Source: Verrucomicrobiota bacterium
GTDB taxonomy: Bacteria; Verrucomicrobiota; Verrucomicrobiia; Limisphaerales; J093
NCBI GenBank assembly: GCA_022710935.1
Contig: JAKLFY010000015.1
Coordinates: 1 to 64,000 of the forward strand
Length of the DNA stretch: 64,000 bases
Direction: 5' to 3'
This document shows, in pieces, positions 1-9,417 of this stretch. The notes below the pieces were generated by a model. That model was not told the origin of the DNA. It searched no databases and saw nothing but the letters and a program-made list of their open reading frames with translations. How positions within the stretch are numbered: position 1 is the stretch's first letter; each line of letters begins with the position of its first letter. Position numbers and translations under genes: made by a program.

Positions 1-126
1 GGGACAGACGCTCGCTGAATAGGGACCGGTGCTGCGGCTTGGTTTCCTTTCTCTCCGCGCCTCTGCGCCTTGGCGTCTTTGCGTTTTGTCCCTATTGAAT
101 CACTACGGCTTAGCTTGACACCTATT

Positions 127-471
127 GGCACGCGGCCTACAACATCGATCCCTGTCCCGCTGTGTAGGCCGGGTCCCCCGACCCGGCGCCTGCACCGTTG
201 GCTGTCTTCGCGCCGCGTGGGGGCACGCGGCCTACAACATCGATCCCTGTCCCGCTGTGTAGGCCGGGTCCCCCGACCCGGCGCCTGCACCGTTGGCTGT
301 CTTCGCGCCGCGTGGGGGCACGCGGCCTACAACATCGATCCCTGTCCCGCTGTGTAGCCGGGTCCCCCGACCCGGCGCCTGCACCGTTGGCTGTCTTCGC
401 GCCGCGTGGGGGCACGCGGCCTACAACATCGATGCCTGTCCCGTTGTAGGCCGGGTCCCCCCACCCGGCGC
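127..471. repeat. 95-bp tandem repeat array
   Basis: The string CACGCGGCCTACAACATCGA recurs at 129, 224 and 319, and with one substitution further along at 413. The period is therefore 95, 95 and 94 bp, with about 3.7 units. Each unit holds two short GC-rich palindromic pieces, GGCCGGGTCCCCCGACCCGG and CGCCGCGTGGGGGCACGCGG. These resemble the interspersed repeats at 6.6, 21.1, 23.1 and 34.2 kb, so the array looks like a local amplification of that family. The first 127 bases carry no gene; a 9-bp inverted repeat (AATAGGGAC at 18-26, GTCCCTATT at 88-96) flanks a pyrimidine-rich stretch. Confidence 0.9.
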
Positions 472-648
472 TCTGAACATGGCCAGAATCAGAATTACCT
501 CAGCCAAGAACCGACTTGCCGGCCTCGAGCCCCGCAAATAACAATCCGCGAACAGTCCAGATCCAAGTCGCCCATCCACCCGATCGGTCGGGAACGAAGC
601 CAGATCTGACAGAATGAAACACCGCCCGAGCAGGGTCAGTCAGCATCC

Positions 649-1560
649 ATGAACGCTAAACAACTCGACCGACCGCTGGTCATCGGTCTCGGAGAAGTCC
701 TGTGGGATCTGCTCCCCGCAGGCCGGCAGCTCGGCGGCGCACCGGCCAACTTCGCTTACCACGCACATGCTCTCGGAGCGGAGGCGCTGGTCGTATCGCG
801 TGTGGGCAACGACGCGCTGGGACGCGAAATCCTGCATCGGCTCGAGGGTCTCGGCCTGCGCATCGACGGAATCGGCACCGACCCTTCGGCCCCCACAGGG
901 ACGGTCAGCGTCGCCCTCGATCGGCACGGCACACCGACCTTCACCATCCACGAGGGAGTCGCCTGGGACTTCGTCGAGGCCCGCCCCGAGATCCTCGAAC
1001 AAGCCGCCCGCGCCAATGCAGTCTGCTTCGGCACCCTGGCCCAGCGCACCGCAGCCGGGCGGGCCGCCATCCGGACCGTCCTGCACGCCGCGCCGCCTTC
1101 GGCCCTGCGCATCTTCGATGTCAATCTGCGCCAGCATTTCTGGACCCCGGACGTCATCGAGACTTCGCTTCACCTGGCCGATGTGCTCAAACTCAATGAC
1201 ACGGAATTGCCCGTCGTTGCCAGACTCTTTGGTGCGAACGGCGACGAGGCCGCCCAGGTGCGTGCGTTGGCGGCGCGATTCGAACTCGAAGCCGTGGCGC
1301 TCACCAAAGGCGCACAGGGCAGCGCGCTCCTGGTTGGCGACACACTCGTCCGCCGCCCCGGCTCGAAACTCGAGATCGCCGACACCGTGGGCGCAGGCGA
1401 CAGTTACACCGCGGCACTCACCCTCGGGCTCCTCACGCATCTGGATCCGCACCGGATTCTCGAATCCGCCCACCGCCTTGCCGATTATGTCTGCACCCAG
1501 CCCGGCGCAATGCCGCCCATTCCGCCCGGATGGCGCGCTGCCCCGGTCAGCCCCCCTTAA
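649..1560 (+). CDS. PfkB-family carbohydrate kinase, fructokinase-like
   Basis: This 303-residue protein is a ribokinase/PfkB-fold sugar kinase that transfers the ATP gamma-phosphate to a sugar hydroxyl, probably fructose or a related hexose. The N-terminal IGLGEVLWDLLP and LGGAPANFA match the first PfkB signature (substrate-binding glycines). The C-terminal DTVGAGDSYTAAL is the second signature, with the catalytic base Asp at about residue 251 and the anion-hole GAG. Length is normal for the family. ATG at 649 lies directly before the conserved start of the fold. It stands alone on its strand between the tandem repeats and a non-coding stretch. Substrate specificity is inferred only. Confidence 0.9.
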   Translation: MNAKQLDRPLVIGLGEVLWDLLPAGRQLGGAPANFAYHAHALGAEALVVSRVGNDALGREILHRLEGLGLRIDGIGTDPSAPTGTVSVALDRHGTPTFTIHEGVAWDFVEARPEILEQAARANAVCFGTLAQRTAAGRAAIRTVLHAAPPSALRIFDVNLRQHFWTPDVIETSLHLADVLKLNDTELPVVARLFGANGDEAAQVRALAARFELEAVALTKGAQGSALLVGDTLVRRPGSKLEIADTVGAGDSYTAALTLGLLTHLDPHRILESAHRLADYVCTQPGAMPPIPPGWRAAPVSPP

Positions 1561-1895
1561 CTCCGGCAGAAGCGGCGAGTTCTGAGAGGCACGGGCTGCC
1601 AGCCCGGATCGTCCCTAAGGCCTCGCTGAGTTTCATGTCCGGGCTGTGGCAGAACCGCGCCCGGATCGAACTTGAACCTGCCAGATGCCAGCCCCGGAGG
1701 AGGCCCGACGCTGCGCCTCCCCCGGCAGAGCTGAAGCGCTTCGCGCCATTCCATCCGCACAGAAACCGGCTTCCGAATAAAAACAGAGTATTTAATCATT
1801 TGCATTATACTAACAAATGTGAAAAAATGCATCGTACGATGCGGGACAGGTCTTCCCGCCCTGCAACGGACAGAGACATCAAATGAAAAACGCCA
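1561..1895 (+). promoter_or_regulatory. AT-rich leader with hairpin and 14-bp palindrome
   Basis: No gene is seen here. Against a GC-rich background, 1771-1830 is strikingly AT-rich. It contains an inverted repeat CATTTG (1797-1802)/CAAATG (1814-1819), a TATACT hexamer at 1806-1811 inside that loop that could be a -10 box (no good -35 box is visible), and a perfect palindrome GCATCGTACGATGC at 1829-1842. A promoter and operator for the downstream protease gene is an inference. Confidence 0.3.
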
Positions 1896-3737
1896 ATGAA
1901 AACAAACATGCAGACCAAACTTGGGCGGCTTGTGCGTTCGTGCCTCGCGGGTGCGAGCGTTCTCGCCTGCCTTCACACCAATGCGGATGTGGCCGTCCTC
2001 GAACTGGAGCGGTCCCTCGATGCCAAGACCTGGGAAAAGGTGGCGCTCGATCCGACACTTCTGACGACGACTGGCGGGCTGCTGCAGAACACGCATGATC
2101 CACAGGCGTTCTATCGCCTCAGAATCAACGACGGCCAGCAAGCCGGCTTTGTCACGGCTCTGCCTCTGGGGCAGGCACCGGCCCTGGCGGTGAACATTGC
2201 CGAACAGTTCCTCCGCGACCTCCTGATCGAGGACGATGAGAGTGAAGGCGGGGATCCCGAGAATGCCTGGATCGACGCCAGGCTTGGCCCCGTCTGCTAT
2301 CCGGTCTACGATCCGGCCTTCGAGGACGGAAAGGCCCCGGCCTACATCGAGTTCAAGGTCCTAAGGGCCCAGGGCGCCTCCGTGGATCCCAAAGACCCTT
2401 TTGGGATGAGTCCGCCCGACACCGCGAACGACGACTGCGATTTCGGCCATCTCCTGGTGTCTTTGACCACGGGTGATTTTCCCGTGCCGAGCTTCTCACA
2501 AAGCGGCGCGACGCCGGTGGAACGTCTGTTGCGGACGGCGCGAACCAGTGGCCCGATCAAGCCCTTGCGTTTCGACGACGGCCTGCTGGCGGCCGAAGAC
2601 AGCCAAGGCGCGCTCGTCGGCAGCATCGGCAACGAACCGTTCTTTTTGGACCCGAAAGTCCTCGATATCTCGGGCAAGGAATTCGAAGGGCTGGACAATG
2701 AGAACGGAACGCAGGATGACGGTGCGCCGGAGTTTCCGGCTCGGAGGTATCAGTCTTACCGCGAGTTCAAGGCGGACTTCGCGCAGAACCCGCTCTACAT
2801 CGAACTGAGGCGGTTGCGAGCCGAACTGGCCGCGCAGGAATGGGAAGCGGCGCTTGGCAAGGAACCGGAGGTCCTCAAGGTGCCGCTGAAAGAACGGCAA
2901 CTGGTTCTTCCCAATCAGCGCATCCGAGCGGCCGCTCTGGCGGATCCGACCATCGCGGTCGTCGAACTGCCAACGAGCGGAGTGGGTCTCTGGATCACAG
3001 GGCAGCGCGATGGCGGGACGACGCTCGAAGTCACCTATGACAACGGCAGCAAACAGACGTTCCTGCTGCTTGTTGGAACGGGTCCGGGACAAGGCGCCGG
3101 CCTCAACCTCGCCACCAGCGGCTGGACTTCCTGGAAGTACTGGTACGCGGGCAATTGGAGCGACCAGCGGCGTTACAAGCAGTTCTCGAACGACCCGCAG
3201 ATGTGCCCGGGTGGCGCCAGCGGCTGCGGCCCCGCGGCATGGGCCATGCTCTACGGTTGGTGGGACCGCAAAGGATCGCCTCGATTGATCAAGAGCACAG
3301 GACTGGCCGACGCCCCGCTGACAAACGACGACAGCGTGCGCGACTGCAATCGGTACGTCTTCAACCAGGTCGGGCCATTCTGTGTGAACGGCCAGGCGGC
3401 CACCATGCCGTGGAACATGAAACTGGGCTACAAGTGGGCCCAGCATCGGGGCGCGGGGCGCGATATCACCTGGACCTGGGGCGTCCCTTACTTGAGTCCG
3501 GGCTCACGCAACAAAGCCGTCAACTCGATCAAAGCCGGACGCCCCTCGATTGTGGGCCTCGGCTTCTATTGGCATTACCCTCTGGCCTACGGCTACAAGG
3601 TGCGCGAGTACCGAAGCCTCGGCATCACGTGGAACACCCAGCGCTATTTCAAGTGCAACATGGGCTGGGGCGGAAGCGAGCCGCAGTGGCACAACGCGTC
3701 AAGCACCTGGTTCGGAACCCATGGCCGCTACTGGTAG
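1896..3737 (+). CDS. Secreted papain-fold cysteine peptidase (C10/C39-like)
   Basis: A 613-residue exported protein. The N-terminus has a basic stretch, a hydrophobic segment and VLAC at the end of the signal, so it may be a lipoprotein or a signal-peptidase I substrate. The last about 200 residues look like a papain-fold peptidase: SGCGPAAWAMLYGWWD contains the candidate nucleophile Cys444, a His in YWHYPLAYGY (about 560) is the candidate base, and CNMGWGG (Asn about 588) matches the N-x-GWGG block of streptopain/C39-like enzymes. The first 400 residues are not recognised and may be a prodomain or adhesion region. ATG at 1896 or 1908 could be the start. A secreted subtilase follows on the same strand, suggesting an extracellular proteolysis locus. 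The family assignment rests on these motifs. Confidence 0.65.
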   Translation: MKTNMQTKLGRLVRSCLAGASVLACLHTNADVAVLELERSLDAKTWEKVALDPTLLTTTGGLLQNTHDPQAFYRLRINDGQQAGFVTALPLGQAPALAVNIAEQFLRDLLIEDDESEGGDPENAWIDARLGPVCYPVYDPAFEDGKAPAYIEFKVLRAQGASVDPKDPFGMSPPDTANDDCDFGHLLVSLTTGDFPVPSFSQSGATPVERLLRTARTSGPIKPLRFDDGLLAAEDSQGALVGSIGNEPFFLDPKVLDISGKEFEGLDNENGTQDDGAPEFPARRYQSYREFKADFAQNPLYIELRRLRAELAAQEWEAALGKEPEVLKVPLKERQLVLPNQRIRAAALADPTIAVVELPTSGVGLWITGQRDGGTTLEVTYDNGSKQTFLLLVGTGPGQGAGLNLATSGWTSWKYWYAGNWSDQRRYKQFSNDPQMCPGGASGCGPAAWAMLYGWWDRKGSPRLIKSTGLADAPLTNDDSVRDCNRYVFNQVGPFCVNGQAATMPWNMKLGYKWAQHRGAGRDITWTWGVPYLSPGSRNKAVNSIKAGRPSIVGLGFYWHYPLAYGYKVREYRSLGITWNTQRYFKCNMGWGGSEPQWHNASSTWFGTHGRYW

Positions 3738-3858
3738 CCCGCAAGGCTCCACGTCTTGAAGTCTTCGGCCTCGCAGTGGCCACGGCTTTATGAAACATGC
3801 GTGCTGGCCGCCTCCGGGCGATGCCCGCCACGGCACCCGATCCTGAAACACGGGCAGC

Positions 3859-6585
3859 ATGACCCGACCTGACATCACACCACGCCGGAGAGTCTGGCGT
3901 GGTGTATTGTTGAGTTCACTGCTGCTGGCCGTCTGCGAGGGCGGCCTGGTCCTCCTGGCCCTGCTCGGCCAGCATGACCCCCTGTCGGAGGGACGAGATC
4001 CGCGGGTCCCAGGATCGAGACAGCCCCAGTTATCAATCGGAGCCTCTCCCCCGGCGGCGGCATCCGGACTCGAAGAGCGCAGGCCCAAAGAGAGCCCCCG
4101 GGCCGCGGATCACAACGCACATCCACCCCCTGCCCCAACCAGCCCGGGATTGCGGTTCAACGGACACATGCTCGGATTCGATCCGGACGCCGCCGCGGCT
4201 TTGGCTCGCCGCCAGCAACTCCTGGACAACCGAGACAACGAGATTGTCTTGCTGGGTCTGACCGCGAAGACCGAGTCGACAGTTCGGAGTGATCTCGAGG
4301 CGCGGGGCGTGGACTTGCTCGATTACGTGCCGGACAACGGCTGGATCGCCCGGGTGCATTCGAATCGCGAGGCTTCGCCCCTGCCAGGCATCTTCTGCGT
4401 TCAGCCCCTGACCCCGTCCCTGCGCGTTCACGCCGGGCTGCACGCACTCGCGTCGCGCGACGCCGACGTCCCGGTCTATGTCCATGCCGTGCGCGATCGG
4501 CCGGTCACGGACATCGCCGCCACCTTGGCAGCAGCCGGTTTCGAATCGCTCGCCCGGCTCTCCGCAGGAGATCGCGCGCATCTGGCCGGCACGGTCGCGG
4601 CCCGTCGGTTGCCTGAATTCCTTCGTCTGGCCTCGACACATCGCGACGTGCAATGGATCGAACCCGGCGGCCGGGCGCGCCTGGCGAACGACAGCGCCCG
4701 TCGCATCACGCAGAGCGGACACTCCCTGGGGACGATCCCTTTCCACGACCGTGGCCTATACGGCGCCGACCAGGTGATTGCCATCTGCGACACGGGCCTG
4801 GACATCGACTCGTGTTACTTTCGCGATGCCCGGGCAACCTGGCCCGCCGTCAATTCTCTCGAAGGGACCGCCACGGACTGGACGGCGCGAAAGGTGATCG
4901 CGGTCAACTTCCTCGATCCCGCCGACGATCCCGACAATCCGCTTGCGTGGGACAATTACGGTCACGGGACTGCCGTGGCCGGGTGCGCGGCGGGTTCCAC
5001 CCTCGACGCGCCTTGGGACATCTGGGCGGACAACGGCATGGCCCCAGGCGCCCGCCTGATCATTCAGGATGCGGGATTCGACGCGGAGAACGCCTGTGCC
5101 GACCTCCCGGGATTGGGATGCCCGGTGACGAACTTCTATCCGGTCTTGCAGCAGGCGGTGGCTCAAGGCGCCTCCATTCACAACAACAGTTGGGGCGATC
5201 AGGAACAAAGCCTGATCCAGAACATCTATTCGCAAGTGTGTCGTGAACTCGACCTCGTCACCTGGTCCAACAAGCATTTCCTCGTCGTCTGCGCGGCCGG
5301 AAACAACGCTCTTGACGACACGGTGGGGAGTCCTTCGACGGCGAAGAACGGCCTGAGCGTCGCGGCGTCCATGTCCGGTTCGAACCAGGAGCGCGTCGCG
5401 GGCTTTTCGAGCCGCGGCTGGGCGAGCGATGGGCGCTACAAGCCCGATCTGACTGCCCCGGGACAGGATCTCCGGACAGCCGCCAGTGACGGCGACACAA
5501 CCACGCAGAACTGTTACCGCACCACCCGATCCGGCACCAGTTTTTCCACCCCGATCGTGGCCGGTCTTGCGGCACTCGCACGGGACTATTTTGCGCAGGG
5601 ATTCCACCCGACTGGAAATCCGGTGACGGCGGACCGCCGACCCGACCTGAGCGCGGCTCTCGTGAAAGCGGTCCTGATCAACGCCGCGGTGCCGATGTCG
5701 GACGCCGTCGGGTCACCCCCTGCACGGGATCAAGGCTGGGGCCGGGTCAACCTGTCGCGAACCCTGCCGCTGCATCCCAACACCTTCGCACTGCTCGCCG
5801 TCGATCAGTCCCCGGGCTTTGCCGAAACCCCGGCATTTCCATACCGCAAGTATCTGCGCCTGACCTCGACCGACCAGCCGATGAGAATCACTCTCGTATG
5901 GACTGACTACCCGGCCACTCCCGGAGCGGACCGACATCTGGTCAACGATCTGGATCTGCGCATGCGCACCCCCCGCCACTCTTTCAAAGGCAATCATCTT
6001 GTGGACGGGCAATCGGCGCCTGGCGGCGCTTTCGACCGGCTCAACAACGTCGAGCAGATCCACTGGATGCCCGACAGAACCGGCGTGGTCGAGATCAGTG
6101 TCTGGGCACAGCGGATCGTTGTTGGCCCACAGGATTTCGCACTGGTCATCACAGGCCCTTTCGAGGAAATCTCGACGCTGACGGACAGAGACGAGGACGG
6201 TCTGCCCGACTACTGGGAACGATGGCATTTCGACGGTCTGGAGCCTTTGCCCGGCAACGACGATGACGCCGATGGGATTGCGAATCGGGACGAGATGGCT
6301 GCCGGCACCGACCCCAACGACCCCCATTCCCAGGCGCGCCTCGAGTTCGTCAGCCTCGATGAGGGCACCGCCACCCTCGAAATGAACGTCAGTGAAGCGC
6401 TGCAATACACTCTGGAACGTGCGGCCGGTCCCTCGCCTCTCACAGCCTGGTTGCCCGCCTCCGCGCCGGTGCTTGTTGGGGAGCCCGTGGGTGAGACCAG
6501 GATGCGGTTCACAGACCGTCCTCCGGCGCAAGATGAGGTCTCTGCCCAACACTATTACCGCGTCCGCATCATGGCCCCTCCCTGA
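3859..6585 (+). CDS. Subtilisin-like (S8) secreted serine protease
   Basis: A 908-residue S8 peptidase. The N-terminus has a long hydrophobic segment (about residues 15-37) that should direct export or anchor the protein. The catalytic triad is visible: Asp in ICDTGLDID (about 311), His in NYGHGTAVAG (about 369) and Ser in SGTSFSTPIVAG (about 561). The oxyanion Asn lies in VVCAAGNNA. A beta-rich P-like region follows. Near the C-terminus, DRDEDGLPDYWE and DDDADGIANRDE form thrombospondin-type-3-like Ca-binding repeats, followed by a beta tail. The roughly 250 residues before the catalytic domain may serve as an inhibitor prodomain. It lies 121 bp after the cysteine peptidase and may be cotranscribed with it. 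Confidence 0.9.
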   Translation: MTRPDITPRRRVWRGVLLSSLLLAVCEGGLVLLALLGQHDPLSEGRDPRVPGSRQPQLSIGASPPAAASGLEERRPKESPRAADHNAHPPPAPTSPGLRFNGHMLGFDPDAAAALARRQQLLDNRDNEIVLLGLTAKTESTVRSDLEARGVDLLDYVPDNGWIARVHSNREASPLPGIFCVQPLTPSLRVHAGLHALASRDADVPVYVHAVRDRPVTDIAATLAAAGFESLARLSAGDRAHLAGTVAARRLPEFLRLASTHRDVQWIEPGGRARLANDSARRITQSGHSLGTIPFHDRGLYGADQVIAICDTGLDIDSCYFRDARATWPAVNSLEGTATDWTARKVIAVNFLDPADDPDNPLAWDNYGHGTAVAGCAAGSTLDAPWDIWADNGMAPGARLIIQDAGFDAENACADLPGLGCPVTNFYPVLQQAVAQGASIHNNSWGDQEQSLIQNIYSQVCRELDLVTWSNKHFLVVCAAGNNALDDTVGSPSTAKNGLSVAASMSGSNQERVAGFSSRGWASDGRYKPDLTAPGQDLRTAASDGDTTTQNCYRTTRSGTSFSTPIVAGLAALARDYFAQGFHPTGNPVTADRRPDLSAALVKAVLINAAVPMSDAVGSPPARDQGWGRVNLSRTLPLHPNTFALLAVDQSPGFAETPAFPYRKYLRLTSTDQPMRITLVWTDYPATPGADRHLVNDLDLRMRTPRHSFKGNHLVDGQSAPGGAFDRLNNVEQIHWMPDRTGVVEISVWAQRIVVGPQDFALVITGPFEEISTLTDRDEDGLPDYWERWHFDGLEPLPGNDDDADGIANRDEMAAGTDPNDPHSQARLEFVSLDEGTATLEMNVSEALQYTLERAAGPSPLTAWLPASAPVLVGEPVGETRMRFTDRPPAQDEVSAQHYYRVRIMAPP

Positions 6586-6642
6586 GCAGATCACACCGCC
6601 ACCATCGGATCGTCACCGCCGTCGCCGCCGCGGGACCCTGAC

Positions 6643-6782
6643 CAGTGCATCGGGTTGTTGTCGGTGTTCTGTCGCCCGGTGAGGGCACCGGGCCACAACG
6701 GATGGAGATTGCCGGCGCAGGCCGCGTGCCCCCACACGGCGAATGCTCGATTCCCACCGACAACCTCCAGATGCGCCGGACC
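6643..6782 (+). repeat. Interspersed palindromic repeat, copy A
   Basis: This non-coding spacer contains TGTCGGTGTTCTGTCGCCCG, then GTGAGGGCACCGGGCC, then a GCAGGCCGCGTGCCCCCACA-type segment, and ends TTCCCACCGACAACCTCCAG. The TGTCGGTG near the left end and CACCGACA near the right end are complementary, so the whole unit can fold on itself. Copies in similar order lie at 21066-21208 and, inverted, at 23024-23162; a shorter relative is at 34165-34280. Confidence 0.85.
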
Positions 6783-6840
6783 TTGACGTTCTTGCATGTG
6801 CACTCTTGCCGCCAGCCTGCAAACCTGCCATCACTTCGAA

Positions 6841-7683
6841 ATGAACACAGTGCCGCGCATCCCCCAAATCCGCCCCAATCGCACCTTGACGCATCCGCGC
6901 CCTTGGACCGCCATGGCCTTGGCCGTCCTGGTCGGCCTCCCGATCTGCGCCCCGCGCGCGGCCGACCCGCCGCCCGGCGAGCGCTGGATCACCCTCTTCA
7001 ACGGCAAAGACCTCGACGGCTGGCGCGTCAAAATCAGAGGCTTCGATCTGGGGGACAACCATCTGAACACCTTCCGCGTCGAGAACGGTGTCCTGCGAGT
7101 CGCCTACGATCAGTACGACAAATTCGACAACAAGTTCGGACACCTCTTCTACAAGGAGAAGTTCTCGCACTATCGAATCCGTGCCGAGTATCGCTTTGTC
7201 GGCAACCAGACGCCGGGCGGACCGAGCTGGGCGTTCCGGAACAGCGGCTTGATGCTCCATTGCCCGGCGCCCGAGACCATGCGCAAGGACCAGGACTTTC
7301 CCGTGTCGATTGAGGTGCAGCTCCTGGGCGGCGACGGCGTGGCGAAACGGTCGACGGCCAATCTCTGCACACCGGGAACGCACGTGGTCATGAATGGCCG
7401 GCTGGTCACCCAACACTGCAACGATTCACGCTCTCAGACCTATCACGGCGACCAATGGGTCACCGTCGAGGTCGAGGTCCGCGGCCATGACACCATCAAG
7501 CACTTCGTCAACGGCGAGTTGGTGATGCAATACGAGAAGCCCCAGTTGGACGAAGGCGACGCGGATGCGAAGCGACTGATCAAGGATGGCGACAAGGCAT
7601 TGCGCGAAGGGTGGATCGCCCTCCAGGCCGAGAGCCATCCCGTCGAGTTCCGCAAGGTCGAGTTGCTCGTCCTGGAACCGTAG
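6841..7683 (+). CDS. DUF1080 / 3-keto-disaccharide hydrolase domain protein
   Basis: A 280-residue exported protein of the DUF1080 family, which includes 3-keto-disaccharide hydrolases with a concanavalin-like beta-jelly-roll. The hallmark ITLFNGKDLDGW follows the signal region; GGPSWAFRNSGLML and SIEVQLLGGDG are the family core, and ESHPVEFRKVELLVLEP is the typical C-terminal strand. A positively charged N-terminus and MALAVLVGLPICAPRAA look like a signal peptide. ATG at 6841 gives a proper n-region; ATG at 6796 or 6913 is possible. Such proteins act on sugars or oxidised disaccharides in the periplasm, so this one may feed the sugar kinase upstream, which is an inference. Confidence 0.85.
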   Translation: MNTVPRIPQIRPNRTLTHPRPWTAMALAVLVGLPICAPRAADPPPGERWITLFNGKDLDGWRVKIRGFDLGDNHLNTFRVENGVLRVAYDQYDKFDNKFGHLFYKEKFSHYRIRAEYRFVGNQTPGGPSWAFRNSGLMLHCPAPETMRKDQDFPVSIEVQLLGGDGVAKRSTANLCTPGTHVVMNGRLVTQHCNDSRSQTYHGDQWVTVEVEVRGHDTIKHFVNGELVMQYEKPQLDEGDADAKRLIKDGDKALREGWIALQAESHPVEFRKVELLVLEP

Positions 7684-7794
7684 CACTCGCCTCCAGAACA
7701 GCTCAGGTGCACATTATGGCCGCGGCATTGCCGTGCTTGGCAATATCGCTGGTGGCCGGAAGACCATCCTCACCGAAGCACGCTAATCCGTGTT

Positions 7795-9408
7795 TCATCC
7801 GAGGCTCGTGCAATGATCGCCTTGATCGTTCATTGCTGACTGAGGGGTCCGCGGCATACGCGACAAAGACCCCCGACCCCGTCCGTCTACCCCACATGTT
7901 GCCGACGGCAGCCGCACAACAAACTCGCTCCCATCCCCTGCCCGGCTCGAGACCGCGATGCTGCCCCCATGCGCCGCCACGATCGCCCGCGAAATGGCCA
8001 GTCCCAATCCCGTCCCTCCGGACGCGTGCGTCCGCGCTCTGTCGCCTCGGTAAAACCGGTCGAAGATGTGTTCAAGATCGGCCTCGGCAACGCCGATGCC
8101 CGTGTCCGCCACGGACAGGAATGCCGCGCCGCTTTCGGCGCCGCTGCGAACCCGGATGGCGCCATGTTGGCGGTTGAACCGGATGGCATTGCTCAGAAGG
8201 TTCATGGCCACCTGGCCGATGCTCTCGGGATCGGCGTTGGCCTCCGCGCGCGTCAGGCTGCATTCGATGGCGATGCCACGTTCGCTGGCCAGAGGCCGTA
8301 CGCGTTCGACCGCCGTTCGAGCCGTTTCCGCAAGGTCGCAGAGCTGACGTTCGAAAACCTCCTGCCCGGCGTCGAGCCGCGCCAGTTGCAAAAGTTGCTC
8401 GGTCAGGCGGCGCATGCGTTGGGCGGTCTCGAGACACGTATCGAGCGTCGCCCGGTATTCGCCCGCTTCGCGCGGGCGGGCCAGCGTCGCCTGAGCCTCG
8501 GCGATGAGAACGGCAATCGGGGTGCGCAGCTCGTGCGAGGCATCGGCAACGAATTGCTGCTGCGTCGCGAACGCTGCCTCGAGCCGGGCGAACGTCGAGT
8601 TCAGCACCGTCGCCAGGCGCCCCAGTTCGCTGTCCGTCTCGGCGATGTCGATGCGCTCGGCCAGGTTGCCGGCCGAGATCCGGCTGGCCGCGGCACCGAT
8701 CGCCTCGACCGGACGGAGCGCGCGGCCGGCCAGCAGCCACCCGCCCCAGAGCCCCACCATCAACACTGCTCCTCCCGCCAGAACCAACAACCCAGCCAGC
8801 CGCCCAATCGCATCGAGATCGGCCCGAATCGATCGGCCCGCAAGGACACACTCGCCCAACTCCGTGAAATGATACGCCTCGCGCCTCACGCCGCGCGTGC
8901 GCGTGCGGATCCGGACGTCGCCATCCGCTCGATCGGGCAAAGCCAGCTCCGGAGGCGCATTGGTCGACCGCGTCAGCAAGCCGCCGCTTCGCGACCAGAT
9001 CGCATAGTAGAAATCGCCCGGTTCGACCGAACTGAACAGGCTCGAGGACTTGGCGGACAACTGCACATCGCGCGGCTCGAACGGATTCTCCGGCGGCAGA
9101 CGCGGCCCTCGATCCTCCTGCAGCCGCCGCGGTGGCGGCCCGAAGCCCTGTCCGAATTCCATTCGCCGCCCCGGGTCGAATCCCGGCTCGGGCTCGATCG
9201 GAGGCGGCCCGGGAGGCGGGCGCAATGGGAATGAACTCCTCACATCCTCGCTGAGCATCGCCACACGGCGCCCGAGGTCCTCGTCGATCTCCCCGAACCG
9301 CTGGGTTCGATGCAGCTTGTACGCAGTGGCGCCGAACCCGGTCAGAATGCACACCAGGAGGAACGCCTGCCACAACTGCATCCGCCAACGTATGGACTTC
9401 ACCAGCAT
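7795..9408 (-). CDS. Two-component sensor histidine kinase
   Basis: A 537-residue membrane sensor kinase. An N-terminal membrane segment (LWQAFLLVCILTGFGATAY) is followed by a proline/arginine-rich sensor region, a second membrane segment (LAGLLVLAGGAVLMVGLWGG) and a HAMP linker. HisKA has the phospho-acceptor His about 292 in DASHELRTPIAV. The HATPase has NLLSNAIRFN (N box), DTGIGV (G1) and GGTGLGLAIS (G2). The last about 35 residues go beyond the usual end and show no domain. It lies 9 bp after the response regulator stop; GAGG four bases before the ATG is a good ribosome site. It should phosphorylate the adjacent regulator. The signal is unknown. Confidence 0.95.
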   Translation of the reverse strand: MLVKSIRWRMQLWQAFLLVCILTGFGATAYKLHRTQRFGEIDEDLGRRVAMLSEDVRSSFPLRPPPGPPPIEPEPGFDPGRRMEFGQGFGPPPRRLQEDRGPRLPPENPFEPRDVQLSAKSSSLFSSVEPGDFYYAIWSRSGGLLTRSTNAPPELALPDRADGDVRIRTRTRGVRREAYHFTELGECVLAGRSIRADLDAIGRLAGLLVLAGGAVLMVGLWGGWLLAGRALRPVEAIGAAASRISAGNLAERIDIAETDSELGRLATVLNSTFARLEAAFATQQQFVADASHELRTPIAVLIAEAQATLARPREAGEYRATLDTCLETAQRMRRLTEQLLQLARLDAGQEVFERQLCDLAETARTAVERVRPLASERGIAIECSLTRAEANADPESIGQVAMNLLSNAIRFNRQHGAIRVRSGAESGAAFLSVADTGIGVAEADLEHIFDRFYRGDRARTHASGGTGLGLAISRAIVAAHGGSIAVSSRAGDGSEFVVRLPSATCGVDGRGRGSLSRMPRTPQSAMNDQGDHCTSLG

Positions 9409-9417
9409 GATGCCTCG

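Noticed and set aside
127-471. Possible CRISPR array from regular repeats
   Set aside because: The whole 95-bp unit repeats, with no short constant repeat and variable spacers, and no cas genes are present.
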